Shown piece after piece: positions 23,643 through 34,028 of a stretch of 64,000 bases of DNA. This DNA comes from Haberlea rhodopensis (lineage: Eukaryota; Streptophyta; Magnoliopsida; Lamiales; Gesneriaceae). The number at the start of each line of letters is the position of its first letter. The first letter of the stretch is position 1. Below the pieces are notes generated by a model, which ran no database searches, had not been told where the DNA came from, and saw nothing but the letters and a program-made list of their open reading frames with translations. Position numbers and translations under genes: made by a program. The stretch covers positions 1 to 64,000 of the forward strand of contig CAJQUN010001336.1 of the NCBI GenBank assembly GCA_907163345.1, given 5' to 3'.

Positions 23643-24442
23643 AGTCCCCACATAAATTAAATTAATGCATGAATGCATATGCTATGTGAGGAGTGCCTTT
23701 AGCGAACTATTATACGCTCTAGAGGTAGCTTACAGCTTTGAAGCTTTCGTAGTGGTATTCAATCGAATTTACTTGACTTAATAGTGAACTTATAGTCTTG
23801 GAACTATTTAGTCGTTGGTGTAAACCAAGACAACTGAACCCACACTATAACAATTCTAACATTCGTATTTGTTTCTTATGGTTGTGTCAGTTTCGGCATT
23901 GGACCACGCTTGGCTTCATAAGTGATTTTCATCTTTGAAGCGGCCACACTTCGCACTTACGTAGGTGATCTCATAAAAAAATATCCCGCTATACTCAAAC
24001 ATATTTATTTATATGTCTCATGAATCATTAAAGGCATTTGCCTACCCTCATACCCCTTTTGCAGATTACCCATCTTATCATAGGAATGAGTTGAAGATTA
24101 TCTCCAATGTGTTTCTCCAATCTCGTAATTTTTTTTGAACCTAGATCTTGGGATCTCTAGTCAACTTGGGTAGGTATCCACTACAAGATTTTAACTTTCG
24201 GATTTTAATCACATTCCCCGCGATAACGCAATTCACATGATCTCTTGGTTAACCTTTCATAAACGAATCTGTGGTTTACTCACATAACCAATTAAGATTA
24301 TGCTAATAGAGATTACTTTGCCATATGATATAATGTCTTCAACATATGAGACTTACTAGTTTTATTTTGAGCCTTTGTCATAGCGGTTTTGCTATCATAA
24401 TATATTTCAATTACAAGCACATTACTTTGCCAACAAGAATTT

Positions 24443-24640
24443 TCACTTAATAAAAACATCGAAGTAAAAGCCATTTGGCTTCTTCTCCGTTTTATCTAGC
24501 GCTATGAACTCTGATTTCATAGTGGATTGAGTTATACACTTTTCATTTATAGAATTTTCATCGTTTCCTTTTTCATGACACAACAGCATTATCATGGTTA
24601 ACACATAGCTATTTTGTGTCAAATATTCACTTGGTATCAC
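24443..24640 (-). pseudogene. Copia RNase H fragment
   Basis: The minus-strand frame contains ITQSTMKSEFIALDKTEKK, matching the conserved STxxSEFIAL segment of Copia RNase H. Upstream RNase H and RT sequence is not readable. It is in the correct orientation for the gag at 26872. Confidence 0.6.
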
Positions 24641-26084
24641 TATATTTTTCTAATACATCAGGATATCTCAAGTTTCGAATTCTTTGCATTGTAGCTTAAA
24701 AAATCCAAACTCAAGATTTTTTTAAATTTGGATTTAAGCGGTATTTCTTACAAAATTTGACTATAAGAATTTCTCGGTTTTAATCATAATTCAGAATTTA
24801 AAAGCAATTATTCTTAGCAAATCCAAGTTCATAGATTTTATTTCTTACAAATAAAATGTGTCACTTCAGTGTGTCACATTTGTCACACTCGATAACTTTT
24901 CGACAATATAGTTTTGTCAATTATTTCATTACTTTGGTGCTTGTTATGACTTACTTTAGTCAGACACCCTACACTTTTAAGTATTAGGAAGCCTATTGTC
25001 ATTTCCACAATTAATAAAGATTTTTGTCATTGCCTAAGTGTTGCACTTATAATGTATTTGATTAATAAGATTACTTACCCCACAATTTTAGGGTGATCTC
25101 GAACTTATCAAGATTGCAATGGTGTATAAAACTTTCAAGTTTTAAATTTTAAACATTATGAATTAGAAATCAAAATACAAGATTTTATATATTGCAGATT
25201 TAGATTAAACGCACTTGCTTAAAAAATTCGAAACTTGAGCAAATTCTCGATTTTCAATTTTCATTCTAAGCTTACAATACTTAGAAGATTTAATGTTTTG
25301 CAAATTAGAGCTTTAAGCGTAAAATGCTTAGAAAATTCAAATTGAATCAAAAGAGAGAACCAACAGAATAATTGTGGCATATGATTCACCATTTACATTT
25401 TAAGCATACAGTTCTTAGAAAACTCTCAAGATTTAATTCTTGCAAATTCGAGTCTTAAGCGTGAAATGCTTAGAAAACTAAAATATAATCAAACAATTTT
25501 TGTATGTTGCACCAATATCGACCCACAATTATTTATTGCAAAACTCATTTGCTTAATTGGTCTACAACCTCATTCTCGAAGTGTTTAAACATTTTCGTGG
25601 CCTCATTTTTGCTTCGTAGCAAATAGCCATAACACCACCTTGTGCAATAATCGATAAAGCAACAAATACTTTTCCAACCTCTAATTTGTACAAACTTTAA
25701 ATTTTATGTGAATTAATTCTAGAAGTGTTTTTCTCCGACAGAATGTAATGACGATTTTGTTAACTTGCAGCACACAAGTCTCACACTTATGTTCTTAAGG
25801 TAACATTTGTTGAAAACAATAAATTTAGCATTACAACTTTGTATATGATTATGCCTTAAATCACAACTCACTAAAATAAGTAAAATGATAATTTTATTGC
25901 TTTCAACAAATAAATTTCATTACATTTAATCCAGGAAATGCTCTTTTGTGCATAACTTTTTTTCCCAAAACGCTAAGTTTGGGATCAAACAATTTTGTCA
26001 AAATCAAAGGCTAGTCAAGCGGTAAGATTAGATCAGATAAACCGTCTGGTAATCTGTCATATTCAATTATGTTGATATGATCAT

Positions 26085-26872
26085 TTGCTTCACTTGATCG
26101 TCTCCTTTGTTGCGATAATCCTTGGCCAGTTAATTGGGCTTTCTGCATTTATAGCATTTTCCTTTGAACTTTTTAGCCTTTCCACCCTTGGAGACTTTAC
26201 CGTCAAACTTTCTTTTTGTTTCGATATTTTGTTCAACCAAGTTAACACTTGCTTCAATACGGCAATTTACCGCATTCCTTTCGGAATTCATATTGCCCTC
26301 TTCGATTCGTGGACGATTCACCAGATCTTCATGCCTCATATCCTTTCGTTTGTGTTTGAGATAGTTCTTGAAATCCTTCTCCATATGAGACAATATTTCA
26401 ATCCTCACAGCCACTTGGAATTAATTACTAAGACGCATCCCTCATTATGTATGTCGTGCATTATGACTTGTAGTTCTTGCACTTGGCCCATTACTGGCTT
26501 GGAATCAATCATCTTCAAGTGCAGGATCACCCAACTATGAATTTCTTCAATTCGGCATTCTCGGATCTATATTTTCGTTCAAGAGATTCCCACAATTCCT
26601 TCACGTTTGTATAGAGTATTGTCAAGACCGTTTTAGAATGTTGTTCCTGCATAGAAAATCACTTGGATTCCACGCATCAGCCGTATCCCTCTTTTTGGTG
26701 TCGGCCTATCCTTCTTTGATCGTGAGGGCATCTTCGTTGAAGAACCTTTCCAAATTCAAGGTTGTCAAGTAAAATAACATTTTTGTTGCCAAAGCTTGAA
26801 GTAGGACCCCTTGAATTTTTGGAGTCTTTCTCCATGATAAAAGGACGTAGTCGTTGCACTTGTTGAAGCCAT
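26085..26872 (-). pseudogene. Copia gag remnant
   Basis: A start codon lies at 26872-26870 on the minus strand (MASTSATT). The frame-broken translation then shows LWQQ-like and MLFYLTTLNLERFF segments typical of Copia gag (UBN2-type). Near 26150 a basic stretch and a half zinc knuckle (KCYKCRKPN) appear. At least two frameshifts split it. It is not functional. Confidence 0.65.
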
Positions 26873-26895
26873 TTTTTCTGTAGATATCGTTTAAG

Positions 26896-27157
26896 ATTGT
26901 ATGATTATTTTTCTGGGTATGTATCTTTGGGCTAATAGCAAGCAAAGTAACACAATGGTTTCTAAGGATGAATGTCGAGGCAAGAGTTCAACTTTTTGTT
27001 CTTAAAAAGATATTATCCCGCTATGGTGCTCACGGTTTCGATGGTGATTCGTTTCCCAAGATATAACGACCATGATTCGTTTCCCTATTTTTCATTTGTT
27101 TGATTTTTCAACTTTTTTATTCATTATTTTCAATTCATTAAGCATATTTTTCCAGCA
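26896..27157 (-). repeat. LTR (5' in element orientation) of the minus-strand Copia, internally deleted
   Basis: It shares the terminal blocks of 23031-23642 but lacks about 350 bases of the middle. The gag start lies 24 bases from its inner edge, leaving no clear primer-binding site. Confidence 0.6.
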
Positions 27158-27229
27158 GTGGATACCCGAAATTTTTGGGAGTATCGGAAAATTTAGTACA
27201 CAAAAACAGACGAATGCACCGTTGTTTAA

Positions 27230-27625
27230 CACAAAAGGCTGGATCTCCAAGAAGCCAAGGAAGCTAAGGAAAACTGTAAATTGCATTAAAGGAGTCCGAA
27301 GCAGCAAAACTTGCAGAGAAGCTCGCTGATGATCAAATCCGTAATTCACCAAGAACTAATGTTGATGGCTTACAAGGTTCAGGTTCCACGACGAAGATCA
27401 AATTGTCGGTTTGAGGAGTTCGAGTCGATGAAGAAGAAGATTGAGGACCTCACAAATCAGGTTAATGTCGGTGTAGCTAATGCCATGTCTCTGGTGGTAA
27501 CCGTAAACGCAAACGAGAGAATGACGACAAAAGTGGAGGAAATTTTGAAAAGAGATGGAAGATGATGCACCGCTGCAAAGAAGATTGTGGAGGGCAAACT
27601 CTTGAAATGACTTTGAGAGGAGCAT
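27230..27625 (+). pseudogene. Coiled-coil gene fragment, possibly WEB family
   Basis: Frame-broken plus-strand translation gives coiled-coil-like segments: EAAKLAEKLADDQI, then EEFESMKKKIEDLTNQVN, VANAMSLVVTVNANE and KVEEILK. This pattern resembles WEB family (DUF827) proteins, which act in chloroplast photorelocation. The call is by eye and uncertain. There are several frame changes and no start. It lies between the Copia remnant and the inverted-repeat end near 27735, so it may be a host fragment carried by a transposon. Confidence 0.3.
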
Positions 27626-27735
27626 AATGAAATTTCAGCCTCAGGTTTTCTAAGTTGGTTACACGAAAAATCGGATAGTATCTAAAGTTATTTTTTTTAA
27701 AATATGTGTCGGATACCCGAATAAAAGTGGGCACC

Positions 27736-28700
27736 TTATTCATGTTCCCGATAAGAAACAACGAGGTCCAACATTACTACTCCAATCAAAATTCTTATAA
27801 GAAATTTCAATAATTTGATATAGTTTTTTTAACTAGCTGACATACTTACCAAACCACTCCCAAGATCTCGATTTCATCTTTTGAGATCCAAAATATCCGT
27901 TGCTGATGGGACGTCAATTTTACAGGGGCGTATCAAACCCTATCCAAGATCCTCTACCAAACCTAGTTGATTCAAATCTTTTAATCACATCTTATCATTA
28001 TTTGTATATATTTACTTTCCATGATTATAGGATTGAAGATTCTGATATTGTAATTATATATTGATTCTGAATTGTTGAATAGAAAACAATTCATTCCCAC
28101 AATTCATAACTCTCGTATACCATCACAACATAAGCGCATCCACCGAGTGAAAGCGGGACCGCCAAGTGAAAATAAAAATTGAATCACGACAAGAGCACAA
28201 GATTGTATCCAGGGAGGGGCGGGTCCCCTCAAATCATGCATCCCAGAGTACAGGCAAGTATGAGGCCTGCGTTCCAATAAAAGTGAGGTACAAATGGGGA
28301 TAGCTGAAGAGCAAAAATCGAGAAAGACACGACAATGCAAGTCCTCGCGTCAAAACCCATACGAAAATCCATACTACTGGATGATATATGAAACCGACAG
28401 GCATCCTAGTCGAAACCAGACATAGCTCAAGCAATGAAACATACAAAAGATCCACACCATAAAGACAGAAGATAAGCGCAACGAAATCCAGTTATAGGCA
28501 GCAGATAACAACTACTCATAAAACCCGAACTACCAATAAATACAACAACTGGATAAACATATAATATACTAATAGAAACAAGTAGCAAAATGAGGAAACT
28601 CGCACGACTGGTTAGGCGCACGCAAAATAATGCCCCAACTCCCAAGCATGCTGACCAAGAAGCCTCATGTCGTACGGGGTTGCGACGCAACCATCGCCAA
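27736..28700. other. Unassigned DNA
   Basis: I see no recognisable gene. Several overlapping open frames occur on the minus strand between 28104 and 28780, rich in Ser, Cys and hydrophobic residues, but they have no domain. They may be the 3' flank of the glycine-rich gene or an old insertion. Confidence 0.35.
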
Positions 28701-28789
28701 ATCAGGTAAACACACCCGAAGTTGGGTAAGATACCAAACCAGGAGGCACATGGTCGTAACCCAGAACGAGAACAGTCCACCAGCTCCGC

Positions 28790-29193
28790 CGCTTAAACCA
28801 CCACAAAACCCGCCGCCTCACAAACTTTTCCTCCAAGCGCACCCGTTCCACCAATACCACCGCTATCCACTAGGCCGCCTCCACTACCACCGCTGTAAAC
28901 ATCCCAGACTCCAAGATTGCCTCCACCGTCGAGTCCACACCCAACCCACCACAGACATCGAAAATCTACTGACGTCGTGAACTCCTGGACCACCACCACC
29001 ATCGAGGCTCCCACCAGTCTATCCTACCTTCATCACCACCACGGAGGATCTCACCAAGTCCAAACCCACCTCTACTGAAGGAAGCTTCACAAGGAAGCAC
29101 AAAAAGAAATCCAAAAGCAAAAACCAGAAAGAAAGTAGAAGATCCTATTTTAGGGAGAGAAAACTTACGATTACCGTTGGTTATGGACACCAT
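28790..29193 (-). pseudogene. Glycine-rich secreted protein gene, frame-disrupted
   Basis: On the minus strand a start at 29193 gives a signal-peptide-like N-terminus (FFLVFAFGFLFVLPCEASF), then a glycine-rich stretch (RGGFGLGEILRGGD). The frame then runs into a tryptophan/arginine stretch and stops near 28966. Shifted frames continue the glycine pattern (LDGGGGPG, then SGGSGGGLVDSGGIGGTG, ending near 28796). This suggests a glycine-rich cell-wall-type protein broken by at least two frameshifts. An intron or assembly errors could also explain it. It sits 25 bases from the TSD of the PIF/Harbinger element. Confidence 0.45.
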
Positions 29194-29399
29194 ATAGTTT
29201 TTGTAGTCATACAGTTAGGTACCGTTTGGATTACATGATAGGATTAATAGTCTTTGGATTATTTTTTTTATCCCATGTTTGCTTTGTTGTACAAAAAAAA
29301 ATTATCCCACCATATTTATCACATCCTAATCCCCACTTTACAATAAAAAGACATATATACCCCTTCCCACCTTTTTTATATTTCAAAATTTGAAATTCC

Positions 29400-29700
29400 C
29401 GCCAAAAATTACAACTTATTTCCTACAACTTTATTATAATATATTATATTTGTATTGTTTTATTTATATTATCATTATTATTGTTATTATATATATATAT
29501 ATTATTAATATTATTTATATATTATATATATACTATTATTGCTATAGATATACATATATATTATATATACATATTATTATTATTATTTCATATTTAATTA
29601 TTATATATGTATATATATAATTAACGTTATTATTTATATATGTTTATTATTATTATTATATATATATGATATTATATTATATTATGATTATTATAGGCTA
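29400..29700. repeat. AT-rich (TAT/TATATA) microsatellite in left arm
   Basis: About 300 bases of nearly pure A and T with TAT and TATA runs. The mirror stretch lies at 31260-31625 in the right arm. Long open frames here of mostly Ile and Tyr are artefacts of composition. Confidence 0.8.
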
Positions 29701-29773
29701 AATTAATAAAACACAATAAAAATAAAAATAAATTCATAAAATAACGTTTAATTTTTTTTTTTACCAAAGTAGA

Positions 29774-29957
29774 GTGAAACGTGGTCTCGGATCGCGTTTC
29801 TTAAGAAACGCGGTCCAAGACCACGATTCTTCAACATAATAAAAAAAATTTTTGTATGTTGAAGAAACGTGGTCCGAGACCACGTTTCTTCAACATGCAA
29901 AAAAAAAAATTTGTATGTTGAAGAAACGTGGTCCGAGACCACGTTTCTTCAACATAC
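29774..29957. repeat. Palindrome array, left arm
   Basis: Three consecutive palindromes occur, each of the form GAAGAAACGTGGTC / GACCACGTTTCTTC with a three-base centre, separated by A-rich spacers. The first is a variant centred on GCGTTTCTTAAGAAACGC. Each can fold into a hairpin of 15-18 base pairs. Confidence 0.85.
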
Positions 29958-30403
29958 ACAAAAAAAAAAATAGCACGTGGCTGGAGGCCTAAGAAGATCA
30001 TTGCAGCCTTTGATCCATGCACTTTCTGGCAGGGCGTGTTTGGGTTGGAGGGGTCACATTTTCGGGGTTTCAGGGAACCTATTTCTGCTTGCACTGTGAG
30101 TATTACTAGACCCTGTAATAAGATGCTATCAATACTTGTTTACTATTTTTCTTTTTTCCTTTAAAAAGGAAAAACTTAAACTATAACTTAAAGAAATGCA
30201 AATTATTAAGGCATGGATCCATAAAACTCATATATAATATTCTTAAAAATTGATGAAAAATAAGGTAACTAGTATTTTCGAGATAAAATATTCCAATATA
30301 TTGTGAGGCTGGTGTATCAATAGATAATTAGATACTGGAGTAAATAAAATCATATGCTTCATTTTCTGTTATATCTCTTGCTACATAGATAAACTTGGAA
30401 ATA

Positions 30404-30725
30404 CATTAAAACATACATATAGTTTGGATTCATTCTCGATTCAGTCCATAAAGTTTTCAGTAATTTGATTTAGTCTCTAAAATTTTTCTCAATTTAGTCC
30501 CCGGCGTTAAGTCGACCGTAAGAAGCAAACAGATGGGAACAAACCAGATCCGGTTTATTCCCTAAAACTTTAAAAATATTCTTGAATCAGCCCTCTTTAT
30601 TTGATGCTCAATGTTGATTTAACGTCAGAGATTGAACCAGGAAGTTTTTTAAAACTTTTGGGGTACTGACAACTTTAGAGACTGAACCGAAAATAACACA
30701 AAATGTACTCATGTTTTGATGTGTT
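30404..30725. mobile_element. Nested small MITE in the spacer
   Basis: The two ends are inverted copies of each other over about 50 bases; the shared core reads TTCAGTC, two variable bases, then TAAAGTT. Nothing is coded inside. No clear target duplication was resolved. Confidence 0.45.
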
Positions 30726-31000
30726 ATTCCTAAATATATATAGCATAATTCGTTGTTTGACAAGTGAATAATTTATATATCTGAAATTGCTATGTATTTG
30801 CAACTTAAAATGGAGCAGATACTTTTATTCGATCGTGGATAACCCACTTTCCAATTGGTTTAATATTCACAAGCAGACAATGGTACGTGGTCCATATATA
30901 TTTTAAAAAAAATTACGTCATTCGAGGCAAATCGTGTGGCTCAAAAGCATTTGATGACGTTGTTTGCTACACAGCCACGTGCTTTTTTTTTTTTTTTTTG

Positions 31001-31184
31001 TATGTTGAAGAAACGTGGTCTCGGACCACGTTTCTTCAACATACAATTTTTTTTTTTTGCATGTTGAAGAAACGTGATCTCGGACCACGTTTCTTCAACA
31101 TACAAATTTTTTTTTATTATGTTGAAGAATCGTGGTCTTGGACCGCGTTTCTTAAGAAACGCGATCCGAGACCACGTTTCACTC
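31001..31184. repeat. Palindrome array, right arm
   Basis: This is the inverted counterpart of 29774-29957, with the same three palindromes in reverse order and a few substitutions (for example GTGATCTCGG in place of GTGGTCTCGG). Whole-arm pairing with the left arm is also possible. Confidence 0.85.
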
Positions 31185-31389
31185 TACTTTAGTAAAAAAA
31201 AAAATTAAACGTTATTTTATGAATTTTTTTTTATTTTATTGTATTTTATTAATTTAGCCATTATTATATATATTATATATTATATTATTATTATTATATA
31301 CAGATTATATATATATTGTTATATATATTTATATACTATTATTATTATACATATATGTTAAATGATTATTATAATACATATAGTTATAT

Positions 31390-31424
<35 letters not shown>

Positions 31425-32117
31425 CGGTATTTTGATTATTATATATATTATATTTTATTATATACATATCATATATATTATTATTATTATTTATAATACA
31501 AAAATATTAATTAGTATATATATATTATATATTTATTTCGTTATTTATATATATTATTTTTATTATTATTACTATTTTATATATAGTTTTTTATTATTTA
31601 TATATATACTATTATTATTATTATAAAGTTAAGGGTATTTTGGTCATTAAACTAAACAATAAAATTTATCAATCATCTTATCCTCAAATCAAACACCACA
31701 TTACTTATCACACTTTATTTTTACAATCATTTCATAATTTTTAATCTTTACATTATTTATCACATCCATCAAACCAAACGGTACCTTAGTCGTGTATATA
31801 ATCAAATTTCAAATATTTAAGAAGTTAATTTAATTTACTCACACAGCATAGATTTCCCGTTTTTTTTTTACAAAATATGTTGAATATCTAAAAATTAAAA
31901 AGCCAACTGTGTGGCTGGAAAAACTAAAAATTCCCAGTCGTCCACGTGTCACCCAATGGATCACAAGGCAATCACCATACAAAAGATCTACACAGATAAG
32001 GTGTGGTGATAAACTACTACCTTCGACAAACCAAAACAGTGCAAGAAATCTAATCTCCCCTTGTTTGAATCCCAATTTTTTTTTAAAATTCCTTGCTTAA
32101 AAAAATCTAAATTTTCA

Positions 32118-34028
32118 ATGGCTATTGCAAAATTTCCAGATTGCTTCTCAATACCTTCTTGCTTCTACTGTAACAGCAGAAAAACCATTCATTACATTCC
32201 TAATTCATACCATCTCTGCAGCAGAAATGATTCCCATCCCTTGATTTCTTTTCTCTTCTTGAATCTAAATTCAAGAACCCTGAAAACAAACTCTTCAACT
32301 TGTTCATCTCCTCTTCTGGAAGAAGATGAGTCTACTTCTTATGAAAATGTTCCGTTGATTCAGCGGCATGTCACGGACTTAGCCGTTTCGAGTAAAGTGG
32401 AGGATTGCGAAAATAGTATTAAGTTACCGAATGATTCGAAGGAATTGAATAGTTTGATACGTGGTTTGTGTAATGATCCTCGGACGCATGAGCTCGCATT
32501 CCAATATTACGAAAAGGCGAAAGAGAAACCAGAGTTTAGACCTCAAAAATATACGCTAAATCTTCTTTCCAGGTACTTGATTCGTTCCAAGAATTGGAAT
32601 TTATTATTTACATTCTGCGAAGATTTCAAGAATTTTAAGGTTATTCCTGGGAAATCTACTTGTTGCACATTAGTTGCTAGCTGTATTAAAGCTAGGAAAT
32701 TCAAACTTGTCAATACACTACTAGAAATTTTCTTGGCTGCGAATTTAGAAGTTGCTGTTTCGGCTTTCGATTCGGCCATGAAAGGGTACAACCAGTTGCA
32801 TATGTATAGCAGCACGAGTGTTCTTTACCAAAGAATGAGATCGGGTGAAATTTCTTTAGATCCCGCTTGTTATTGTCGAATAATGGAAGCCCATTTGAAA
32901 ATGGGACACTATGAAAAAGCCATTGAAATCTTTCAAGAAATTGAGAATCGAAAAATGGTCAAAATTGGTGATACCCCATCTCATTTTTTCTCTCAGATTT
33001 ACTGGATTTTGTGTGAATCATTAGGGAAACTAGGCCGGTATTTCGAAGCTCTCGAGTTCTTTAGAGAAATGCAGAAGAAACGTATACCCGAAGACCATTT
33101 AATATACTCGTCTTTGATCAGTTCTTTTGCGAGTGTTGGTGAAGCAAAACTGGTTGAGGAGCTTATGGAAGAAGCTGAAAGCAAGAAAATGTTAAGGGAT
33201 CCTGCTCTGTTTTTGAAGCTTGTGTTGAGGCATGTTGAAGAAGGGTTGCTTGAAAAAACAGTCGAAATTGTTGCAACGATGAAACGAGTAAATGTTAGGG
33301 TGTCAGACTGCATCTTTTGTGCAATTGTGAATGGATTCTCCAAGAAAAAAGGTCTCAAACAAGCCATAAAAGTATATGAAGATCTTGTCTCACAAGGCTG
33401 TGATCCTGGCCAAGTGACCTATGCATCAATGTTGAATATATACTGCCGACTTGGGCTGCATTCTAACGCAGAAACACTATTTTCGGAGATGGAAAGAAAA
33501 GGATTTGATAGCTGTGTTGTGGCCTATTCCAGCATGGTTGCAGCGTATGGAAAAATGGGACGTATAAGAGATGCGATGAAACTTGTAGCCAAGATGAAAG
33601 AAAAGGGAGTTGAACCTAATGTTTGGACCTATAATTCTCTATTAGATATGCACGGAAAGGTTTTAAACTTGAGGGTCATCGAAAAGACATGGAAAGAGAT
33701 GAAACGACGCAGAATTTCCCCAGATAAAGTGAGTTACACGACAGTTATCAGTGCTTATAATAGGGCAAAGGAGTTGGAAACTTGCATCAAGTATTATCAA
33801 GAGTTTAGGTTGAACAATGGGACGGTTGATAGGTTAATGGCCGGTATCATGGTTGCTGTTTTATCGAAGATGAATAGAGTCGATGAACTAGTTGAGATGT
33901 TGCAAGACATGAAAATGCAGGGTACTAGGTTGGATTCGAGGTTTTATCATTCTGCCATGAGTGCTTTGAGAGATGCAGGGCTTCAAGTTCAGGCGAGGCT
34001 ATTGGAGGAAAATTTTGAAGTTTCTTGA
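32118..34028 (+). CDS. Pentatricopeptide repeat protein, P-class, probably chloroplast
   Basis: This intronless gene encodes 636 residues. PPR proteins bind organellar RNA through tandem 35-residue helical repeats and act in its processing, stability or translation. I chose the ATG at 32118 (MAIAKFPDCF); an in-frame ATG at 32061 would add 19 residues. The first 60-70 residues are rich in Ser, Asn and basic residues, as in a transit peptide. Repeats are clear from about residue 130 to the end, for example VTYASMLNIYCRLG, VAYSSMVAAYGKMGR and WTYNSLLDMHGK. I see no PLS-type, E, DYW or SMR domain. It resembles the At5g13770 type from memory. It is complete and undamaged. A PIF/Harbinger element ends 332 bases upstream. 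Confidence 0.9.
   Translation: MAIAKFPDCFSIPSCFYCNSRKTIHYIPNSYHLCSRNDSHPLISFLFLNLNSRTLKTNSSTCSSPLLEEDESTSYENVPLIQRHVTDLAVSSKVEDCENSIKLPNDSKELNSLIRGLCNDPRTHELAFQYYEKAKEKPEFRPQKYTLNLLSRYLIRSKNWNLLFTFCEDFKNFKVIPGKSTCCTLVASCIKARKFKLVNTLLEIFLAANLEVAVSAFDSAMKGYNQLHMYSSTSVLYQRMRSGEISLDPACYCRIMEAHLKMGHYEKAIEIFQEIENRKMVKIGDTPSHFFSQIYWILCESLGKLGRYFEALEFFREMQKKRIPEDHLIYSSLISSFASVGEAKLVEELMEEAESKKMLRDPALFLKLVLRHVEEGLLEKTVEIVATMKRVNVRVSDCIFCAIVNGFSKKKGLKQAIKVYEDLVSQGCDPGQVTYASMLNIYCRLGLHSNAETLFSEMERKGFDSCVVAYSSMVAAYGKMGRIRDAMKLVAKMKEKGVEPNVWTYNSLLDMHGKVLNLRVIEKTWKEMKRRRISPDKVSYTTVISAYNRAKELETCIKYYQEFRLNNGTVDRLMAGIMVAVLSKMNRVDELVEMLQDMKMQGTRLDSRFYHSAMSALRDAGLQVQARLLEENFEVS

Larger units (their letters stand above)
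23031..27157 (-). mobile_element. Degenerate Copia LTR retrotransposon (minus orientation)
   Basis: Related LTR sequences lie at both ends: 23031-23642 (TGTTGGG...CCAACA, 612 bp) and about 26896-27157 (shortened by internal deletion). Both share 'tgaatgtcgagg' and an end in 'attaagcatatttttcca'. On the minus strand the gag begins directly inside the right LTR, and an RNase H tail lies near 24640-24443. Protease, integrase and most of RT are not recognisable, so the element is deleted and old. Confidence 0.65.
22950..27735. mobile_element. Possible terminal-inverted-repeat element enclosing a Copia copy
   Basis: Near 22950 the plus strand reads AGGGGTGGGCATCGG then GGGTATCC. Near 27735 the minus strand reads AAGGTGCCCACTTTTA then CGGGTATCC. 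The two ends are alike in the first and last parts, as in hAT-like non-autonomous elements that start GGGGTGGGCA. I found no convincing 8-bp duplication, so the boundary is tentative. Between the ends lie the Copia remnant 23031-27157 and a possible host gene fragment. Confidence 0.3.
29218..31785. mobile_element. PIF/Harbinger-type non-autonomous element with long inverted arms (TSD TTA)
   Basis: Both ends read GGTACCGTTTGG inward and are flanked by the trinucleotide TTA (29215-29217 and 31786-31788), the PIF/Harbinger/Tourist hallmark. The arms (29218-29980 and 30970-31785) are inverted copies: AT-rich microsatellite DNA, then an array of palindromes, then AGCCACGTGC. The spacer of about 990 bp has no transposase. 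At 2.57 kb it is large for a MITE. It ends 332 bases before the PPR start codon, inside that gene's likely promoter. Confidence 0.8.

Noticed and set aside
26085..26540. 151-codon plus-strand open frame
   Set aside because: It is the antisense shadow of the minus-strand Copia gag remnant.
29774..31184. Regularly spaced palindromic repeats that could be mistaken for a CRISPR array
   Set aside because: Plant nuclear context, spacers are poly-A/T and few, the repeats are mirrored inside an inverted-repeat transposon, and there are no cas genes.
29390..31626. Ile/Tyr-rich open frames in the PIF/Harbinger arms
   Set aside because: Products of TAT/TATATA microsatellite composition without any domain.
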